This document shows positions 1 through 11,610 of a stretch of DNA of 64,000 bases, piece after piece. How positions within the stretch are numbered: position 1 is the first letter of the stretch; each line of letters begins with the position of its first letter. A program made the position numbers and the translations under genes. The notes below the pieces were generated by a model, which saw only the letters and a list, made by a program, of their open reading frames with translations, had not been told where the DNA came from and ran no database searches. Source of the stretch: Diploptera punctata (lineage: Eukaryota > Arthropoda > Insecta > Blattodea > Blaberidae); the NCBI GenBank assembly GCA_030220185.1, contig JASPKZ010007540.1, forward strand, positions 20,822-84,821. The letters are read 5' to 3'.

Positions 1-18
1 GTCAGCTGGAAAAATCAT

Positions 19-190
19 GGTAAAATCAAATGTTTCTTACCTCTCCTCATACAAATCTTCTAAGTAGATCGCGATTTCGAGACCATAACGGTCTCATCTT
101 CAGTACTATTTTGGCGACTGATATTATGTCGATTGGAAGAAACTCTTCTTCTTCCCTCTAGTATTTCCTGTAAAAGTTAAATAAATCAAG
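19..190 (-). mobile_element. PLE tail fragment (solo arm)
   Basis: One arm of the subfamily seen whole at 11611-12019: ACCTCTCCTCATA end, hammerhead-type core, and a segment reading toward AAACTCTTCTTC. The partner arm is absent, so it is truncated or cut by the window edge. Confidence 0.7.
62..107 (-). ncRNA. Hammerhead-type ribozyme candidate
   Basis: Helix I AGTA/TACT, CTGAAGA, an extra U, helix II GAGACC/GGTCTC (perfect), GAA, helix III AT-CGCG-AT, C17 at 67. All core positions match; the unpaired U before helix II departs from the textbook form. Confidence 0.6.
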
Positions 191-348
191 CCCAACTAAT
201 GGTCAGAAACAGAATCCCAAAAGCCATCCTTCAATACTATTCTCAGAGGAAGAGATCTTTATAGAATACATTTATTTATAGAACCTCATAATGTCATTTC
301 CCATATTTAACTATGAATAGATTTATTTAGCCTGGTGGAGGGTTTATT

Positions 349-799
349 TTAGATAATATGAGTTAGATATGCACTTAATTAAATTATTTTCAGTCTGATC
401 GTCTCACCTCAATATTAATGTTGATTTGTTCTTGGACATGTTTCAAAACAATTCTGTTTTATCGTCAGCTTGTCCAGTTTGGACAAATCAACATTAATAT
501 TGAGGTAAGATGATCAGACTGAAAATAATTTAATTAAAATAACCTCAAAATAACACTTCCTAAAATTAAATATTAGATATGCACTACTCACCTCATATTT
601 ATAGCTTTTTTGAAGACTTTGAGTTTTGAAGCCTTAGGCATCGTTGTCAATTCTTTCTAATTGTCGAAACAAGATCACCAACTGCTGTTTTGACAGTTAG
701 AAAGAATTGACAATGATGTCTAAGTAATCAAACCTCAGAGTCTTCAAAAAAGCTACAAATATGAAATGAGTAGTGCATATCTAACTCATATTATCCGAG
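349..799. mobile_element. PLE fold-back, interrupted
   Basis: Arms read GATAATATGAGTTAGATATG on the left and its complement near 780-800. The inner arm ends in sequence shared with 15770-15840. A second fold-back (376-572) is nested within it. Confidence 0.7.
376..572. mobile_element. PLE fold-back with 13-bp TSD
   Basis: Two arms of about 70 bp (GTTGATTTGTTCTTGGACAT family) plus a one-sided tail ACCTCAAAATAACACTTCC on the right. Perfect duplication TTAGATATGCACT at 363-375 and 573-585. The left arm retains a core of CTGACGA, AAAACA helix II and GAAAC on the minus strand. Confidence 0.85.
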
Positions 800-884
800 T
801 TTGAGAGCCAATGAAAAGCTCTGAGATCATGTGAGTTTTATTTACATCTACTCCATTCTTTAGTTGAAAGGAGTATAGTATGTT

Positions 885-1075
885 AATACAATTAAAATAA
901 GTAATAAATTATCTCACCTCATACAAATCAACACTAGATGGCAGTTTAGAAGACAGTGGTATAAGCAAAAATTCAATAATCACAAAGTATGGCTGAAGAT
1001 AGGAACAACTGTTCCAAAAACTGTGGTTCCATACTGCAAAGAACATAGAATGTATGAGGTGAGATAATTTATGAC
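885..1075 (+). mobile_element. PLE tail fold-back remnant
   Basis: ATAAATTATCTCACCTCATAC at 905 is inverted at 1052. Between them is a plus-strand tail with CTGAAGA, then helix II GGAAC/GTTCC and decayed core. Confidence 0.65.
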
Positions 1076-1084
1076 TCATTTTAA

Positions 1085-2221
1085 GTTCATTAATTTGAAT
1101 GACTCATAAATGTTAATTCACATAATAAGTTTTATGAAAGATAGTAAGTGATCATTGATGAATAATAATCAAGTAAACATTTTTTTAAATGATTTTTTAA
1201 CTATAGTAATGTGATTGCAGATGGCAAGATGCCCATGTGCACTGGACTGGGCAGGCTCCTGTTGCATGATATCATTGAAGCCCTTCATACACTAAGTACT
1301 GGTATGGTATTTATTATATCCCTCTAGACAATATCAGTACTTCAGCTTTCTCCATACATACATACCTAATTATTACAACTAGTTTTCCAGTATCTGGTTT
1401 AACCACACATGGCATTATCTCCAGATCCTCTCAGTCTGCTGCATTAGGAGTCAGTGTTTCAACAATGTTAGAAATTAGATACATGATCAAATAATGCAAT
1501 AAGAATTTCATAACTAGTTATAAGCTTATAACTCTACAAAACAGTTGTTTAGAAGGAATAATGATGTTCCAATGATTGTCTTGCACATATTGATGTGTCT
1601 ACAAATTAATGGTGGGCAGGAAAAAGGGGTTAAGTCCAAAATTATGAAAAAAATATGTTAAATGTTCCCTTACCATTCATTTGGAATGGTCATGTATTTT
1701 AGTGACAAGGGGACAAGAAGATATGTTCTAACACCTTAAATACTTTATGTGAAATATGTTTTATCCCAAAAAGTGTGATCTTATATAATTATTAGAACAT
1801 ATTTCTACTGAAAAATGATTAAAATGTACCTATCTCTTTTTTTTTCTGACCACCATTGAAAATATAATTTAAAATAATTAATAGTTTATGGATCCCTGTT
1901 AGCAAAAAAAATCTCATTATTTAAGTTGTATGCTTTATTTTAATTCCTAAGGATAAGTGATGGAAAAAAGCGGGAGTACTAATATTGTCTTAATCTATTT
2001 ACAATTACTAAGGTAATTAATAATATGACATTTGTTTAAATTTCCATTTTTTGTAAAATTGAAGCAGCAAAACTTAATGCTAACAATTTAAATAATGTAT
2101 AATAAATATGAAAGACAGGAATGTAGGTAGTATCGTATCTAGGTGAGTTGAGGAAATATAGCAATCTAATTAAGATAATACTATTATAGATAATGCAAAT
2201 ATATATAGTACTTACTAAATA
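1085..2221. other. AT-rich sequence, nothing recognised
   Basis: No coding pattern, inverted repeat or known element end stands out. A short part at 1200-1300 is less AT-rich but has no long frame. Confidence 0.5.
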
Positions 2222-2371
2222 ACACTGTGCAACACAAAATTTGCTCTTTTTATGAAAATAGGTGTATTAGGTAGACTTTTAATGGTAAAAACGAATCTGT
2301 AATTAGATTTTCTCTATCACATACCGTTTTTCAGAAAACCCAAACAAATATCTTTACAAATGTTATTTTAG

Positions 2372-2885
2372 TCTATTTGTGAAGACACTAGAAAGAGAAG
2401 GACAAGCTTTCATTCATCTAAAAAATAAATTCCCAAACCTAAGTGATGCAAAGATTAAGGAAGGAGTGTTTATTGGTCCACAAATAAGAGCAGTCTTCCA
2501 GGATGAAGACTTTGAAAATAAACTATTGGAAGCGGAGAAAATGGCTTGGCTTGCATTTAAATCACTATGCACGAACTTCCCTGGGAATAAAAAATCAGCA
2601 GACTATGAAGTAATTGTAGGTGAATTATTACACTACTTTCATGTTATGGGATGCAATATGTCTTTGGAACTACATTTTCTGGACTGTCATCTGGACTTCT
2701 TTCCAAAAAACCTTGGTGCTGTCAGCAATGAACATGGCGAGAGGTTTCACCCAGCAATATCAGCCTTTGAAAAACGATTCAGTGGAAGATGGAATGCAAG
2801 TATGCTTGGTGAATATTGCTGGTCAATCATCAGAGTGAGCCCAGAAGCTGTCCATAAGCGCAAAAGATCAACAAAGACATTTTAA
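2372..2885 (+). CDS. 3' exon of a repeated arthropod protein of unknown function
   Basis: Open from an acceptor-like ttattttag to TAA at 2885, with no ATG at its start, so it reads as a last exon. Readable segments: GQAFIHLKNKFPNLSDAKIK, VFIGPQIRAVFQDEDFE, MSLELHFLDCHLDFFPKNLG, NEHGERFHPAISAFEKRF, GRWNASMLGEYCWS. From memory this resembles a highly repeated, uncharacterised protein family of arthropods whose C-terminus has this HFLxSHLDFFPxNLG / EHGERFHQ pattern. No catalytic assignment is possible. Lying between TIRs, it is probably a transposon gene or its remnant. Confidence 0.65.
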
Positions 2886-2940
2886 TTTGGTGTTCGTTGC
2901 AATTGTTATGTTTGTCATTATAACTAACTTGTACAATTAA

Positions 2941-3226
2941 AAAGTGTCATTACAAAAAAATTGATTGGTGATAGAAAATTTTGGATTTCAAAATTGAATT
3001 CAGCACATCTCAATTAGTTAAAATCACATAGTTTAATCTAAAGGACAGAAAAAAAGTGTTAAGTACAAGACAACTATTTGTTTTATTTATAGCAAATGTA
3101 CATATGTACAAAGTGTCATTAAAGAAAATTGGTGGGTGATAGAAAATTTTGGATTTCAGAAATGAATTCAGCATATCTCAATTAGTTAAAATCACATAGT
3201 TTCATCTAAAGGACAGAAAAAAAGTT
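2941..3226. repeat. 169-bp tandem duplication in the transposon 3' region
   Basis: AAAGTGTCATTA through ATCTAAAGGACAG occurs twice in direct order, starting at about 2941 and 3110, with about 90 percent identity. Confidence 0.8.
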
Positions 3227-3334
3227 TAAATTTGTTGCACAGTGTAATAAATTGCCTGTCCTCATTTTGATGGCCCCAAGGAACCAGAAATATAACAAAA
3301 TTTTGAAGAAAGATAAAACAGAAAATTTACTTAG

Positions 3335-3475
3335 ATAAAATTTTATCACTCACCTCATATTTTTCTTCTTTTTTTTAATTTAAACTATTTTTGGAACTGA
3401 TATGTAAAGTTCCGAAACTAGTTTAAATTTAAAAAAGAAGAAAAATATGAGGTGAGTGATATACTTCATAGTATG
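3335..3475. mobile_element. Small PLE fold-back
   Basis: Arms TCACTCACCTCATATTTTTC and complement, with a centre keeping helix II GGAAC/GTTCC and CCGAAAC of the 16.3-kb subfamily. A one-sided end AGTATGAATTCCT follows. Confidence 0.75.
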
Positions 3476-3699
3476 AATTCCTAAAAGAAGTAAAAACATT
3501 TATGATTATTATTCATGTGATAAAGTTTTTCCAAGTGAGATGACTGTTATCTTGTTCTTGAATTTACTCTCAAGATGACTGACCAGTCACAGACAAAATT
3601 TTACATGAATTCAAAAACAGGACCACACTATCTCACCTAAAAAAAACTTTACTACACAATTGACTTTTTAGGAATTAACACTATGAGGATTCGATGTTC

Positions 3700-4262
3700 T
3701 TATTATTAATTTCATACATCTCAATGATGGATAAATCATATTTGAAGAGAAAAATTATATGCTCAGACCGGGACTTGAACCCGGGACCCTTGGTTTTCTA
3801 GTCCAAGTGCTCTACCATTTGAGCTACCTGAGCAAGTACCGATCTAAATGCAAATTTTTCTCTATATACGTTGTAATTCCCGCCCACCAAATGCTTTGAA
3901 GCCTTTGCTTCTATCTTTGCAAATGGCGGCTCCTATATTAAGAAGACATATTTGGGAATTATACATTACATTATAAATGCCAGTACGGCTTTTAATAAGA
4001 ACATCGAAAAAAGCCATACTGGCATTTATAATGTAATGTATAATTCCCAAATATGTCTTCTTAATATAGGAGCCGCCATTTGCAAAGTTAGAAGCAAAGG
4101 CTTCAAAGCATTTGGTGGGCGGGAATTACAACGTATATAGAGAAAAATTTGCGTTTAGATCGGTACTTGCTCAGGTAGCTCAAATGGTAGAGCACTTGGA
4201 CTAGAAAACCAAGGGTCCCGGGTTCAAGTCCCGGTCTGAGCGTATAATTTTTCTCTTCAAAT
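3700..4262. repeat. Palindrome of two tRNA-like elements
   Basis: Two almost identical 270-bp arms in inverted order, centred near 3995. Each holds a 73-nt tRNA-like sequence (minus 3761-3833, plus 4169-4241) bordered by AGAGAAAAAT. Acceptor, D and T stems pair, but the anticodon loop between CTTGG and CCAAG has 9 nt, so these are not ordinary tRNA genes. The arms encode mirror-image short ORFs that have no meaning. Confidence 0.8.
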
Positions 4263-4628
4263 ATGACTATGAGGATTATTTATTTAAAAAAATTGTATGA
4301 GTACTACACAAATTGTGACATGGGCCATGAAAGGACATATGACTATATAAACAATTTACAATTCATGATTTTTTAAATACCTAAAATATGCAATATGGAA
4401 CAGAATTATATTGAGAAATAAGTGTTTGTAAACTTCTGCAGTTCTTGTCTTCTATAAAGTAGTTTTTGTTCTCTGGTATACTGTAAAGTATACTGTACAT
4501 TATTCAATATTATACATACTATTTCTTAAAGCAGCTGTTTACAATTTTTGTTATCTATTAGAACCCATTTTATCATGGTACAATGAATAAACTACATGCC
4601 TAACACATGAATAAAAATTACTTTCAAT

Positions 4629-4753
4629 GTTTTTATTATTCATTTCATACATCTCAATGATGGATAAATTATATTTGAAGAAAAAAAAAATGTTTCTTTT
4701 CAAATATAATTTATCCACCATTGAGATGTTTGAAATGAATAATAAAAACATTG
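4629..4753. repeat. Palindrome from tRNA-like element flank
   Basis: GTTTTTATTATTCATTTCAT and its complement, arms of about 58 bp. The sequence is the outer flank of the tRNA-like family. Confidence 0.75.
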
Positions 4754-4799
4754 AAAAAAGCTGTACTGGCTTTATAATGTAATGTAAAATTCCCAATTA

Positions 4800-5005
4800 A
4801 AGGTCTTCTTAATAAAGAAGCCACCATTTGCAAGATAGAAGCAATGGCTTCATAGCATTTGGTGCGCAGGAATTAACAGCATATATAAGAGGAAGATTTG
4901 CATTTAGATTGGAGTTTCTTGGGTAGCTCAGTTGGTAGAGCATTCACCTAGAGTGCGAAAGGTCCTGGGTTCAAACCTCAGCCTGAGCATATATTTTTCT
5001 CTTCA
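4800..5005 (+). repeat. tRNA-like repeat
   Basis: tRNA-like 4916-4988 (GGTAGCTCAGTTGGTAGAGC box A; GGTTCAAACC box B) in the same flank as other copies. Confidence 0.7.
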
Positions 5006-5350
5006 AATATAAAAATTACTGTTATAAATCGCCAGAGACCACAAGTTCTTTATATCAAAACACTTAGTCAATATCCCTGAACAAACTGTGAAAGTTTTGC
5101 AATAGAGTTCTGTTCTACCCTGTCAAATTATATTAGCTATTATGTTCATATATTTAAACAAAATGATTATTGTTAACCAAGAAGTATTATATGGAAATTT
5201 ATATAAAAGTATATTAAATTAATGTTGGGAAGTAAACATTATGAGGTATTAAATTTGAATTTGAAGAGAAAAATTTTCGCCTAGACCGGGACTCGAACCC
5301 GGGAAATTGAGAAATGTTAAATTAATAATAAAAACATCATTATGAGGTAT

Positions 5351-5430
5351 TGTTTATTTTTTATTTCACTCACCTCATACTTCATTAATGAAGTATGACG
5401 TGAGTGAAATAAAAAATATTAAAAAACCTC
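5351..5430. mobile_element. Miniature PLE fold-back, 80 bp
   Basis: TTTATTTCACTCACCTCATAC then complement, with almost no loop. It is followed by the one-sided end ACCTCATAGTGTTATTTCC. It shows how short these units can be. Confidence 0.75.
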
Positions 5431-5533
5431 ATAGTGTTATTTCCTATCTACATAACTTAATTATGAGGTATAATCATTCAAATTCATCGGAGAACATTTT
5501 GTTTAAACAACTCACCTCATAGGATTCATGCTT

Positions 5534-5581
5534 CCATGATATCGCGATTTCAAACACAGTCGTGTTCATCATCAGCCATAA
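5534..5581 (-). ncRNA. Hammerhead-type ribozyme candidate (left arm)
   Basis: Helix I TTATGG/TCATGG, CTGATGA, extra U, helix II GAACAC/GTGTTT, GAA, helix III AT-CGCG-AT, A17 at 5540. All core positions match. Confidence 0.65.
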
Positions 5582-5629
5582 CTCCGACTGATGAATTAGT
5601 TGACGGCCGAAGAATTTCGTCAGTCGGAA

Positions 5630-5677
5630 TTATGGCTGAAGATGAACACGACTGTGTTTGAAATTGCGATATCATGG
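5630..5677 (+). ncRNA. Hammerhead-type ribozyme candidate (right arm)
   Basis: Partner of 5534-5581 with CTGAAGA and helix III AT-TGCG-AT. Predicted cleavage after A5671. Helix I pairs over six positions including wobbles. Confidence 0.65.
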
Positions 5678-6320
5678 AAGCATGAATCCTATGAGGTGAG
5701 TTGTTTAAACAAAATGTTCTCCGATGAATTTTATATAAAAGTATTCTCACAATACATTCCGATTTTAGTGATTACTTGTTTAAGTATTAACCCATTAAAA
5801 TTTTTTGAAGTGCTATACTGATTGCCTAGATCGATGATAATTATTTGAGAGCCTTATTCAATTCCCTCAATTTGAATGTTCTGACTGAAGAATTTTTATA
5901 CTTACTTTTGTGAACTTTAATAACTGAGATAGGTTATAAAATATGTATATGATTTATAACTACTTTTTATCAGGAATCGTTTAGTGCTAGCAAAACACAT
6001 AACCATCTGACCCCACATTCACATGTTTTTTACTGCTTTTTATATTTAATGAAGGACAAAGTGGTGAATTTCTAACTACTTCCTGGAATGGAAGTTATGT
6101 TTTGAAGGAAAAATTAAGATTTTGTTATTTTTCAATAATTTCCTGAGCATATTTGTTGATATGTTACTATTTTAGTAAGGATGTATTTATGTATAAATGT
6201 AAGTTAAATAAATTACAATAGGAAGTAACATTATTTATTAATAAATTAATAAGGTAGAGTCTGTTACATCTTATCTCATAGAAGGTTGAGTCCTTTTGGA
6301 CATTTAAATTCATATCCAGT

Positions 6321-6543
6321 AATAAATAATATTTAATTTTAGGAAGTTATATTTTGAGGTTATTTTAATTATATTAATTTTGGTCTGGACATCTTACCTC
6401 AATATTAATGTTGATTTGTCTTGGACATGTTTCAAAACAATTCTCTGGGAAAGCTGAAGATAAAACAGAGAATTGTTTTGAAACATGTCCAAGAACAAAT
6501 CAACATTAATATTGAGGTAAGATGTCCAGACCAAAATTAATAT
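6321..6543. mobile_element. PLE fold-back with 14-bp TSD
   Basis: Duplication AATTCATATCCAGT at 6307-6320 and 6544-6557. Left one-sided tail GGAAGTTATATTTTGAGG, arms from 6380. Plus core at 6454: CTGAAGA, U, AAAACA/TGTTTT, GAAAC, ATGTC. Inserted into an older PLE fragment. Confidence 0.88.
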
Positions 6544-6557
6544 AATTCATATCCAGT

Positions 6558-7060
6558 CTTCAAATTATACCGGTTTCAAAGCTTAGGCAGCTTCAAATTC
6601 AGTAATTTCTTGTCAATTGATGTTATGTCGATCAGAAAAACTGCTTCTTCTTCCCTCGGTTGGTCGACCATGAACTTCCGGATCAAATCAAAATCCCTGG
6701 GAATTTCAAAATTCGTAAGTTTTTCTTTCTTGTTTTTTTAATGTGGATTTTTCCCAAACCGTGAGTTCTTTTTTTTCTTCTAATTTTTTAAATTAAACTA
6801 GAGTTTGTATCAATTAGATTTTTTCAGACCAAGTATGAGCAGATACTGCTGACTTTTCCACTTTATTTTTGACATTTCTAAGATGTTCTTTCACCCTTAT
6901 TTTCAGTTTTTGTTTTGTTTTTCATATATAAATTTTGTCACAATCCCTGCATTTGATCTGATAAATTCCTGATTTGTTTTCTTCTTCAATTTTTTCATTT
7001 TTGTCATTTTTGGACGTGTTTCAATAAGCCTGCTTATTATCTTCAGCTTGTCCAGACTGA
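6558..7060 (-). pseudogene. PLE 3' half, degenerate
   Basis: Minus strand keeps a GIY-YIG remnant ([34 protein letters not shown]) at about 6820-7000, then 3' untranslated tail toward 6558. Confidence 0.75.
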
Positions 7061-7139
7061 TGAATTTTACGTTATCGGCCCTGGATGTCAACTCCCACTC
7101 CATCTTTTGGTGGATTTGATTTGCAAGTTGAAATATGTC

Positions 7140-7372
7140 CAAAAGATTCATATAATAAAGTTGGGAATTTTTACATTATGAGATTTTCTTAATAAAAATT
7201 TGATTACAAAATTTTTCAAATCAACACCAGATGGCAGTTTAGAAAATGACCGGCATAATGAAGAATCGACAGTCATGACAACAACTGATGATGGGAATGA
7301 TGTTTCCCAGTACTGCAGTTCTGTGTTAAAAAACATAGATGTATGAGGTAACAAGAATTCAAGATTCATTTA
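7140..7372 (+). mobile_element. PLE tail fragment, decayed hammerhead
   Basis: ACACCAGATGGCAGTTTAGA, then CTGATGA with helix II GGGAA/TTCCC, but AGT in place of GAA; ends ATGTATGAGGTAA. Inactive by sequence. Confidence 0.7.
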
Positions 7373-7379
7373 ATTTTTA

Positions 7380-8460
7380 TTTTTATGTCCAAAAGAACTC
7401 AACTTTTTATGAGACAAGATGTAAGAGACACACCTTATTTATTAATGTTAGTTAAATTTAATTTACAGTACTGTCTCAAGTGTATTAAAATAGGAGATGA
7501 AAGTTGTTGATTATGGAAGAGCTACTTTAAATTGCATCTAGTCCATAAAAAAAAAGGATAAATAAATCACAGAAACCACATGTGTTGCTTTATTCTGTTA
7601 CACAAAAGTGTTAACATGGCTTATATTTAATGGTTGTGATGTACAATTGTTCTAAAAGACTACAATGGAATGTAACATTTGTTGTAGACAATTGAATGTA
7701 CATTGATGTTCAAACAAGTTGATTGTACATTTATATTTACACCACATCCCTTCTCAAAATACCATTCCCATATAAAAACAATGTGATAAAGTTAAAAATA
7801 CAAAAATACCTTCTAATATAAAATCTTAATACATGGTATGAAATGAATTTATACACAATATTCAGTCATATTTTTTCCTTCAATATCTGGTTATTATTGT
7901 ATAATTCATAGTCATATTATAAACAAATTAACTTTTTATTAAAATTTAAAAAAATATAATAATATATTGTAATAACAATATTTTGATTTTTATTAAACTT
8001 ACTCTTATTCCTAGCATCGGTCAGCTTAAAACATTAAAAATTACAACTGTCAATAAGAACAATTGTGTCAATTCTATTTTTATCACATTTAACAATATCA
8101 TAAGTTTAATTTATTGTACAGTACACTGAAGAGACTATAAAAAGTATAAATGATGAAGGTAAATTATATAGTGGAGAATATAACAGTGGAAAAATAAATG
8201 CTGAAAACTACATAGAGTGTTAAAAATTACTTCAAAAATGTCAAAAATAATGATGAGAGTCAACAAAAACTGTTTGTGAAAGCTACTTGCAAGAAATGCA
8301 ATATCTTATGACTCACAAATAAAATATGTAAATGTGAAATCTGGAAAGTGATTATTGAGATAACTAGAAGCCAGCTGGTCTGTTTAAACACGTGACTGAG
8401 AAAGATTCTTCACTTTTTATAACAAAATATTATTTGTGTTGAAAATCTATGTAAATTAAC
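7380..8460. other. AT-rich sequence, nothing recognised
   Basis: No persuasive ORF, TIR or repeat family member seen. Confidence 0.5.
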
Positions 8461-8473
8461 AAATGAAGAACCT

Positions 8474-9038
8474 AATAATAATTAAATGAATCGTGATTTT
8501 TTTCTTACCTCATACATCTATGTTTCTTTAAACACAGCACTGCAGTATCGGCGACACTTTGTCGTCATCGTCAGCTGTTTTCACGACTGTCAATTTTTTC
8601 TCCTTTTTGCCGGTAATTATCTAGACTGCCATCTGGTGTTCTTTTGAAGGAATTCCTCTTCAAACTGCCATCTGGTGTTATTTTGAATGAATCATTTCCT
8701 AAACTGCTATCTGTTGTATTTTTGAAGAACTTTGTAATCAAGCTTCAAAAATACAACAGATAGCAGTTTAGGAAATGATTCATTCAAAATAACACCAGAT
8801 GGCAGTTTGAAGAGGAATTCCTTCAAAAGAACACCAGATGGCAGTCTAGATAATTACTGGCAAAAAGGAGAAAAAATTGACAGTTGTGAAAACAGCTGAC
8901 GATGACGACAAAGTGTCGCCGATACTGCAGTGCTGTGTTTAAAGAAACATAGATGTATGAGGTAAGAAAAAAATCACGATTCATTTAATTATTATTAATT
9001 GAACCTCATAATGTTAAAAATTCCCAAATTTAATATAT
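8474..9038. mobile_element. Long PLE palindrome with triplicated motif
   Basis: Arms of about 243 bp, near perfect, 13-bp duplication AAATGAAGAACCT at 8461-8473 and 9039-9051, right tail ACCTCATAATGTT. Each arm has three ~39-bp tandem units containing ACACCAGATGGCAGTTT. The core has CTGACGA and GATAC (A14 changed to U) in both arms. Confidence 0.88.
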
Positions 9039-9051
9039 AAATGAAGAACCT

Positions 9052-9550
9052 GATTGATATCCAAATAAATATGAAGAAAAATCATGATCCTATTGAGAGA
9101 CAAATTCAGAGGAAAAGAATAAGATCCTGAATATCTTGGAGAAGGAATGTGGAAGAAGAAGTCTGAAAATACATGAGGAGAGTTGAATGTTTTAGTGGAA
9201 TAGAGTGCGCTGGAATTGTTTCATTGAGGGTATATGCTCTGATTAAGAGTAAGAAGTTATTCTAATGTTATTACTATGAATAAATGGATGAATTATAAGC
9301 TGCAATGCATATGACATATTAGTGTACATTTCAATATAACCTTTCATAACTTGGCTTATGTAGCAAATAAAGGAAAACTTATTATTTTGAAAACAAACTT
9401 ATCTGAAATAAAGAACTTATTACTCTTGCATATGATATAGGAACTAATTGTTTAAAAGTTCTTGACATCACAACACAGAAATTAGGGACAAATGTCATAT
9501 TCAAGACATAACCAAATTTATTATAGATAGACGAAAATATTGGAAGGGTC
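9052..9550. other. No recognised feature
   Basis: AT-rich; no supported gene or repeat end. Confidence 0.45.
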
Positions 9551-9551
9551 A

Positions 9552-9740
9552 ATAAAAAGAATGGAAGAAAACCGACTTGCAAAAAGAGCTAAAGAAGATA
9601 GACCAATGGACAGGAGAAGAACAAAGGAAGACCAGCCAAGAGATGGATAGACAGTGAATGCACATCCAATATGTCTTCCTCCGAGAAGTGATTTTGGAAA
9701 TAAACAGGATGAAAATCCTACAAATTAAGTTTAAGAAGAA
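9552..9740 (+). pseudogene. LINE reverse-transcriptase C-terminal relic
   Basis: RMEENRLAKRAKEDRPMDRR resembles the RM-(E/P)-RLP-K-GRRR-GRP tail of RTE/CR1-type ORF2, followed by a GAAGAAGAAG 3' end. Stops present. Confidence 0.55.
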
Positions 9741-10055
9741 GAAGATATCTACTTATTGACAAAAACAATATGCTTATTAATTTTATATTTTATATAACTG
9801 CATTTCCAATAAATTTCTCATTAAGTAGAATTACATTTCCCTAAATGCATTTATCAAGTGAAATAGTTTTTTTTTGCAAAAAATTTGTTAAAGATACATC
9901 TAAGAAAAATAATAAAATAATAAAAACAATAATAAGTAATATGGTAATAAAAGTAAAATGATAAAATAGAGACATGATTTGCAAAGTAAAGAATGAAAAA
10001 TTAAAATAATTAGTACAATTTCACAGAATACAGAATGTCTACAGACAAGGCTGTA

Positions 10056-10779
10056 TACAGCAAACTCTTGATTATCTGTGCACATATTATCTGGTTTGCA
10101 GATTATCCGGGCATGACTCTTTTTACTGTATTTTTTAAAAATGAAGATAAATAGTGTTCTGTATTTTGTATTGTTATGAAACAATTCTTTATTTTTAAAC
10201 ATGCTACTGTGAACTGTGCTTAGAAACTAGCACAATAGAGTAACCTTCACTCACAACCCCCTCCCCTGACGCGTTTAACGGTACCAACCAACATTCTGAG
10301 AATGCAATACAATTTTGGAAATTTCCATTGTGTGAGTCACAGAAATTTCCGCTGTGTGAGTCACTGAAAGTTTCTTGTTATAGACAAACCACAGATATGT
10401 TGTGGCAGTGGGTTTATCACTGGTTAGTAGTGTGGTCATCGGTGGTTACTAGCATGGTTATCGCTGATTATTTGTGTCATTGCTGGTTATGATGGCCATT
10501 TTGAATAACTATTGTAACCAGAGCGGTCATGACAGGAAGTAGTCCCACTTTTTTTATATATTTACAAGTAAAATAAATGAACGATAATTACGACTCGCAC
10601 CTAAATACATTTAATACAACATTTTATGAATAGTTGTTGCATTTAAGTAGTGTTAAAGTGGGTAATACATTTCTAATCAATGTCCACGGCACTGAATAAC
10701 TTATTTGGATTATCCGTATTTTTCGATTTTCGTGCATATCTCGGTCCCAATTAACACGGATAATCGGGAGTTTGCTGTA
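10056..10779. mobile_element. Tigger/pogo-type MITE
   Basis: Inverted ends TACAGCAAACTCnnGATTAT and complement, flanked by TA. The GATTATCCG ends are typical of pogo-superfamily elements. No transposase remains. Confidence 0.75.
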
Positions 10780-10936
10780 TATAGAATCGAGTGGAAAACA
10801 AGTTTTTTCTCACCTTAATATATGAGGTAGATGAAAAAGGAATGTTTCATAAATTATCAGTAAGGTAAAATATGGATCAGAAACTTTATACCTCATTTCA
10901 CATCAATAAATGATCCATTGGACGTTTATAGGAATA

Positions 10937-11122
10937 AATCACTATGAGGTTTAATTTAAGATAGATTAAAATGTTGCACACCTCTTCTCATAACCAGTCT
11001 TCTAAGTACATCACGATTTCAAAGCCTTGGCAGCTTCATCTTCAGTACTATCTAGACACTTTGAAATTGCGATATTAGAAGACTGGTTATGAGGAGAGGT
11101 ATGAAACATTTTAATTTATCAT
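10937..11122. mobile_element. PLE fold-back, hammerhead with G17
   Basis: Left tail GGAATAAATCACTATGAGG, arms CAACCAGT family. The minus-strand core (10998-11045) has CTGAAGA, helix II GAAGCT/GGCTTT, GAA, helix III ATC-GT-GAT, but G at the cleavage position, which should block cleavage. Confidence 0.75.
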
Positions 11123-11137
11123 AATAAATGATCCTCT

Positions 11138-11232
11138 CACTTTGATGTGTTTCAGAGACCATTATCCCCATTCCCAATTAAATCTCAGTATTTAGTTGAG
11201 AATGGTGATGGTCTCTGAAATATGTCTAAGGG
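11138..11232. repeat. Short inverted repeat
   Basis: TTCAGAGACCAT at 11150 pairs with ATGGTCTCTGAA near 11212. Probably a decayed fold-back. Confidence 0.5.
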
Positions 11233-11610
11233 AGCATAACATATTTTATGAGCTAAGGTACAAAGTTTCTAATTCATATTTTCATTTGATGTTTAACTCA
11301 TAGTGTCACTTCACAATAATTGAAGAGCTCCTTCGAAAAAGAGCAATTTAGGGTATTAAAAGGTCTTAAGCTTTCTTTCAGCGAGGTTTTTATTATCCTG
11401 TGATGGTACCAGTCTCTGGTTTTTGATGTGAAGAATTCATAAAATTTTATAGACTTGGAAGCATGTTGGGAAATAGAATCACTGCTTGTGAAATGAGATT
11501 CATTTGCCATTGGCTAAAAGAAATGACATCTTAAAGGAAATTGGAATGAACTCTGTACTAGTAGACATATGTCACTATCAAAATAACTGGCATCAGTATG
11601 TGAAACATAT

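Larger units (their letters stand above)
2222..3245 (+). mobile_element. TIR transposon carrying an arthropod-wide ORF
   Basis: Ends are inverted repeats ACACTGTGCAACAnAAATTT. It encloses the final exon of a gene family repeated in many arthropod genomes, plus a duplicated 3' part (2941-3109 and 3110-3226). Target duplication unclear. Confidence 0.6.
5213..5729. mobile_element. PLE fold-back with hammerheads, carrying nested insertions
   Basis: Perfect 15-bp duplication TTTATATAAAAGTAT at 5198-5212 and 5730-5744. Main arms 5490-5605 and 5612-5729. The left tail GGAAGTAAACATTATGAGG is interrupted by a tRNA-like fragment (5272-5310) and a miniature fold-back (5351-5430). Confidence 0.85.

Noticed and set aside
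7014..7060. Separate hammerhead at CTGATGAATTT
   Set aside because: CTGATGA occurs, but no helix II or GAAA follows.
8545..8945. Active hammerheads in the 8.5-kb palindrome
   Set aside because: GAU replaces the essential GAA after helix II in both arms.
10998..11045. Active hammerhead
   Set aside because: The fold is good, but position 17 is G, which is not cleaved in known hammerheads.
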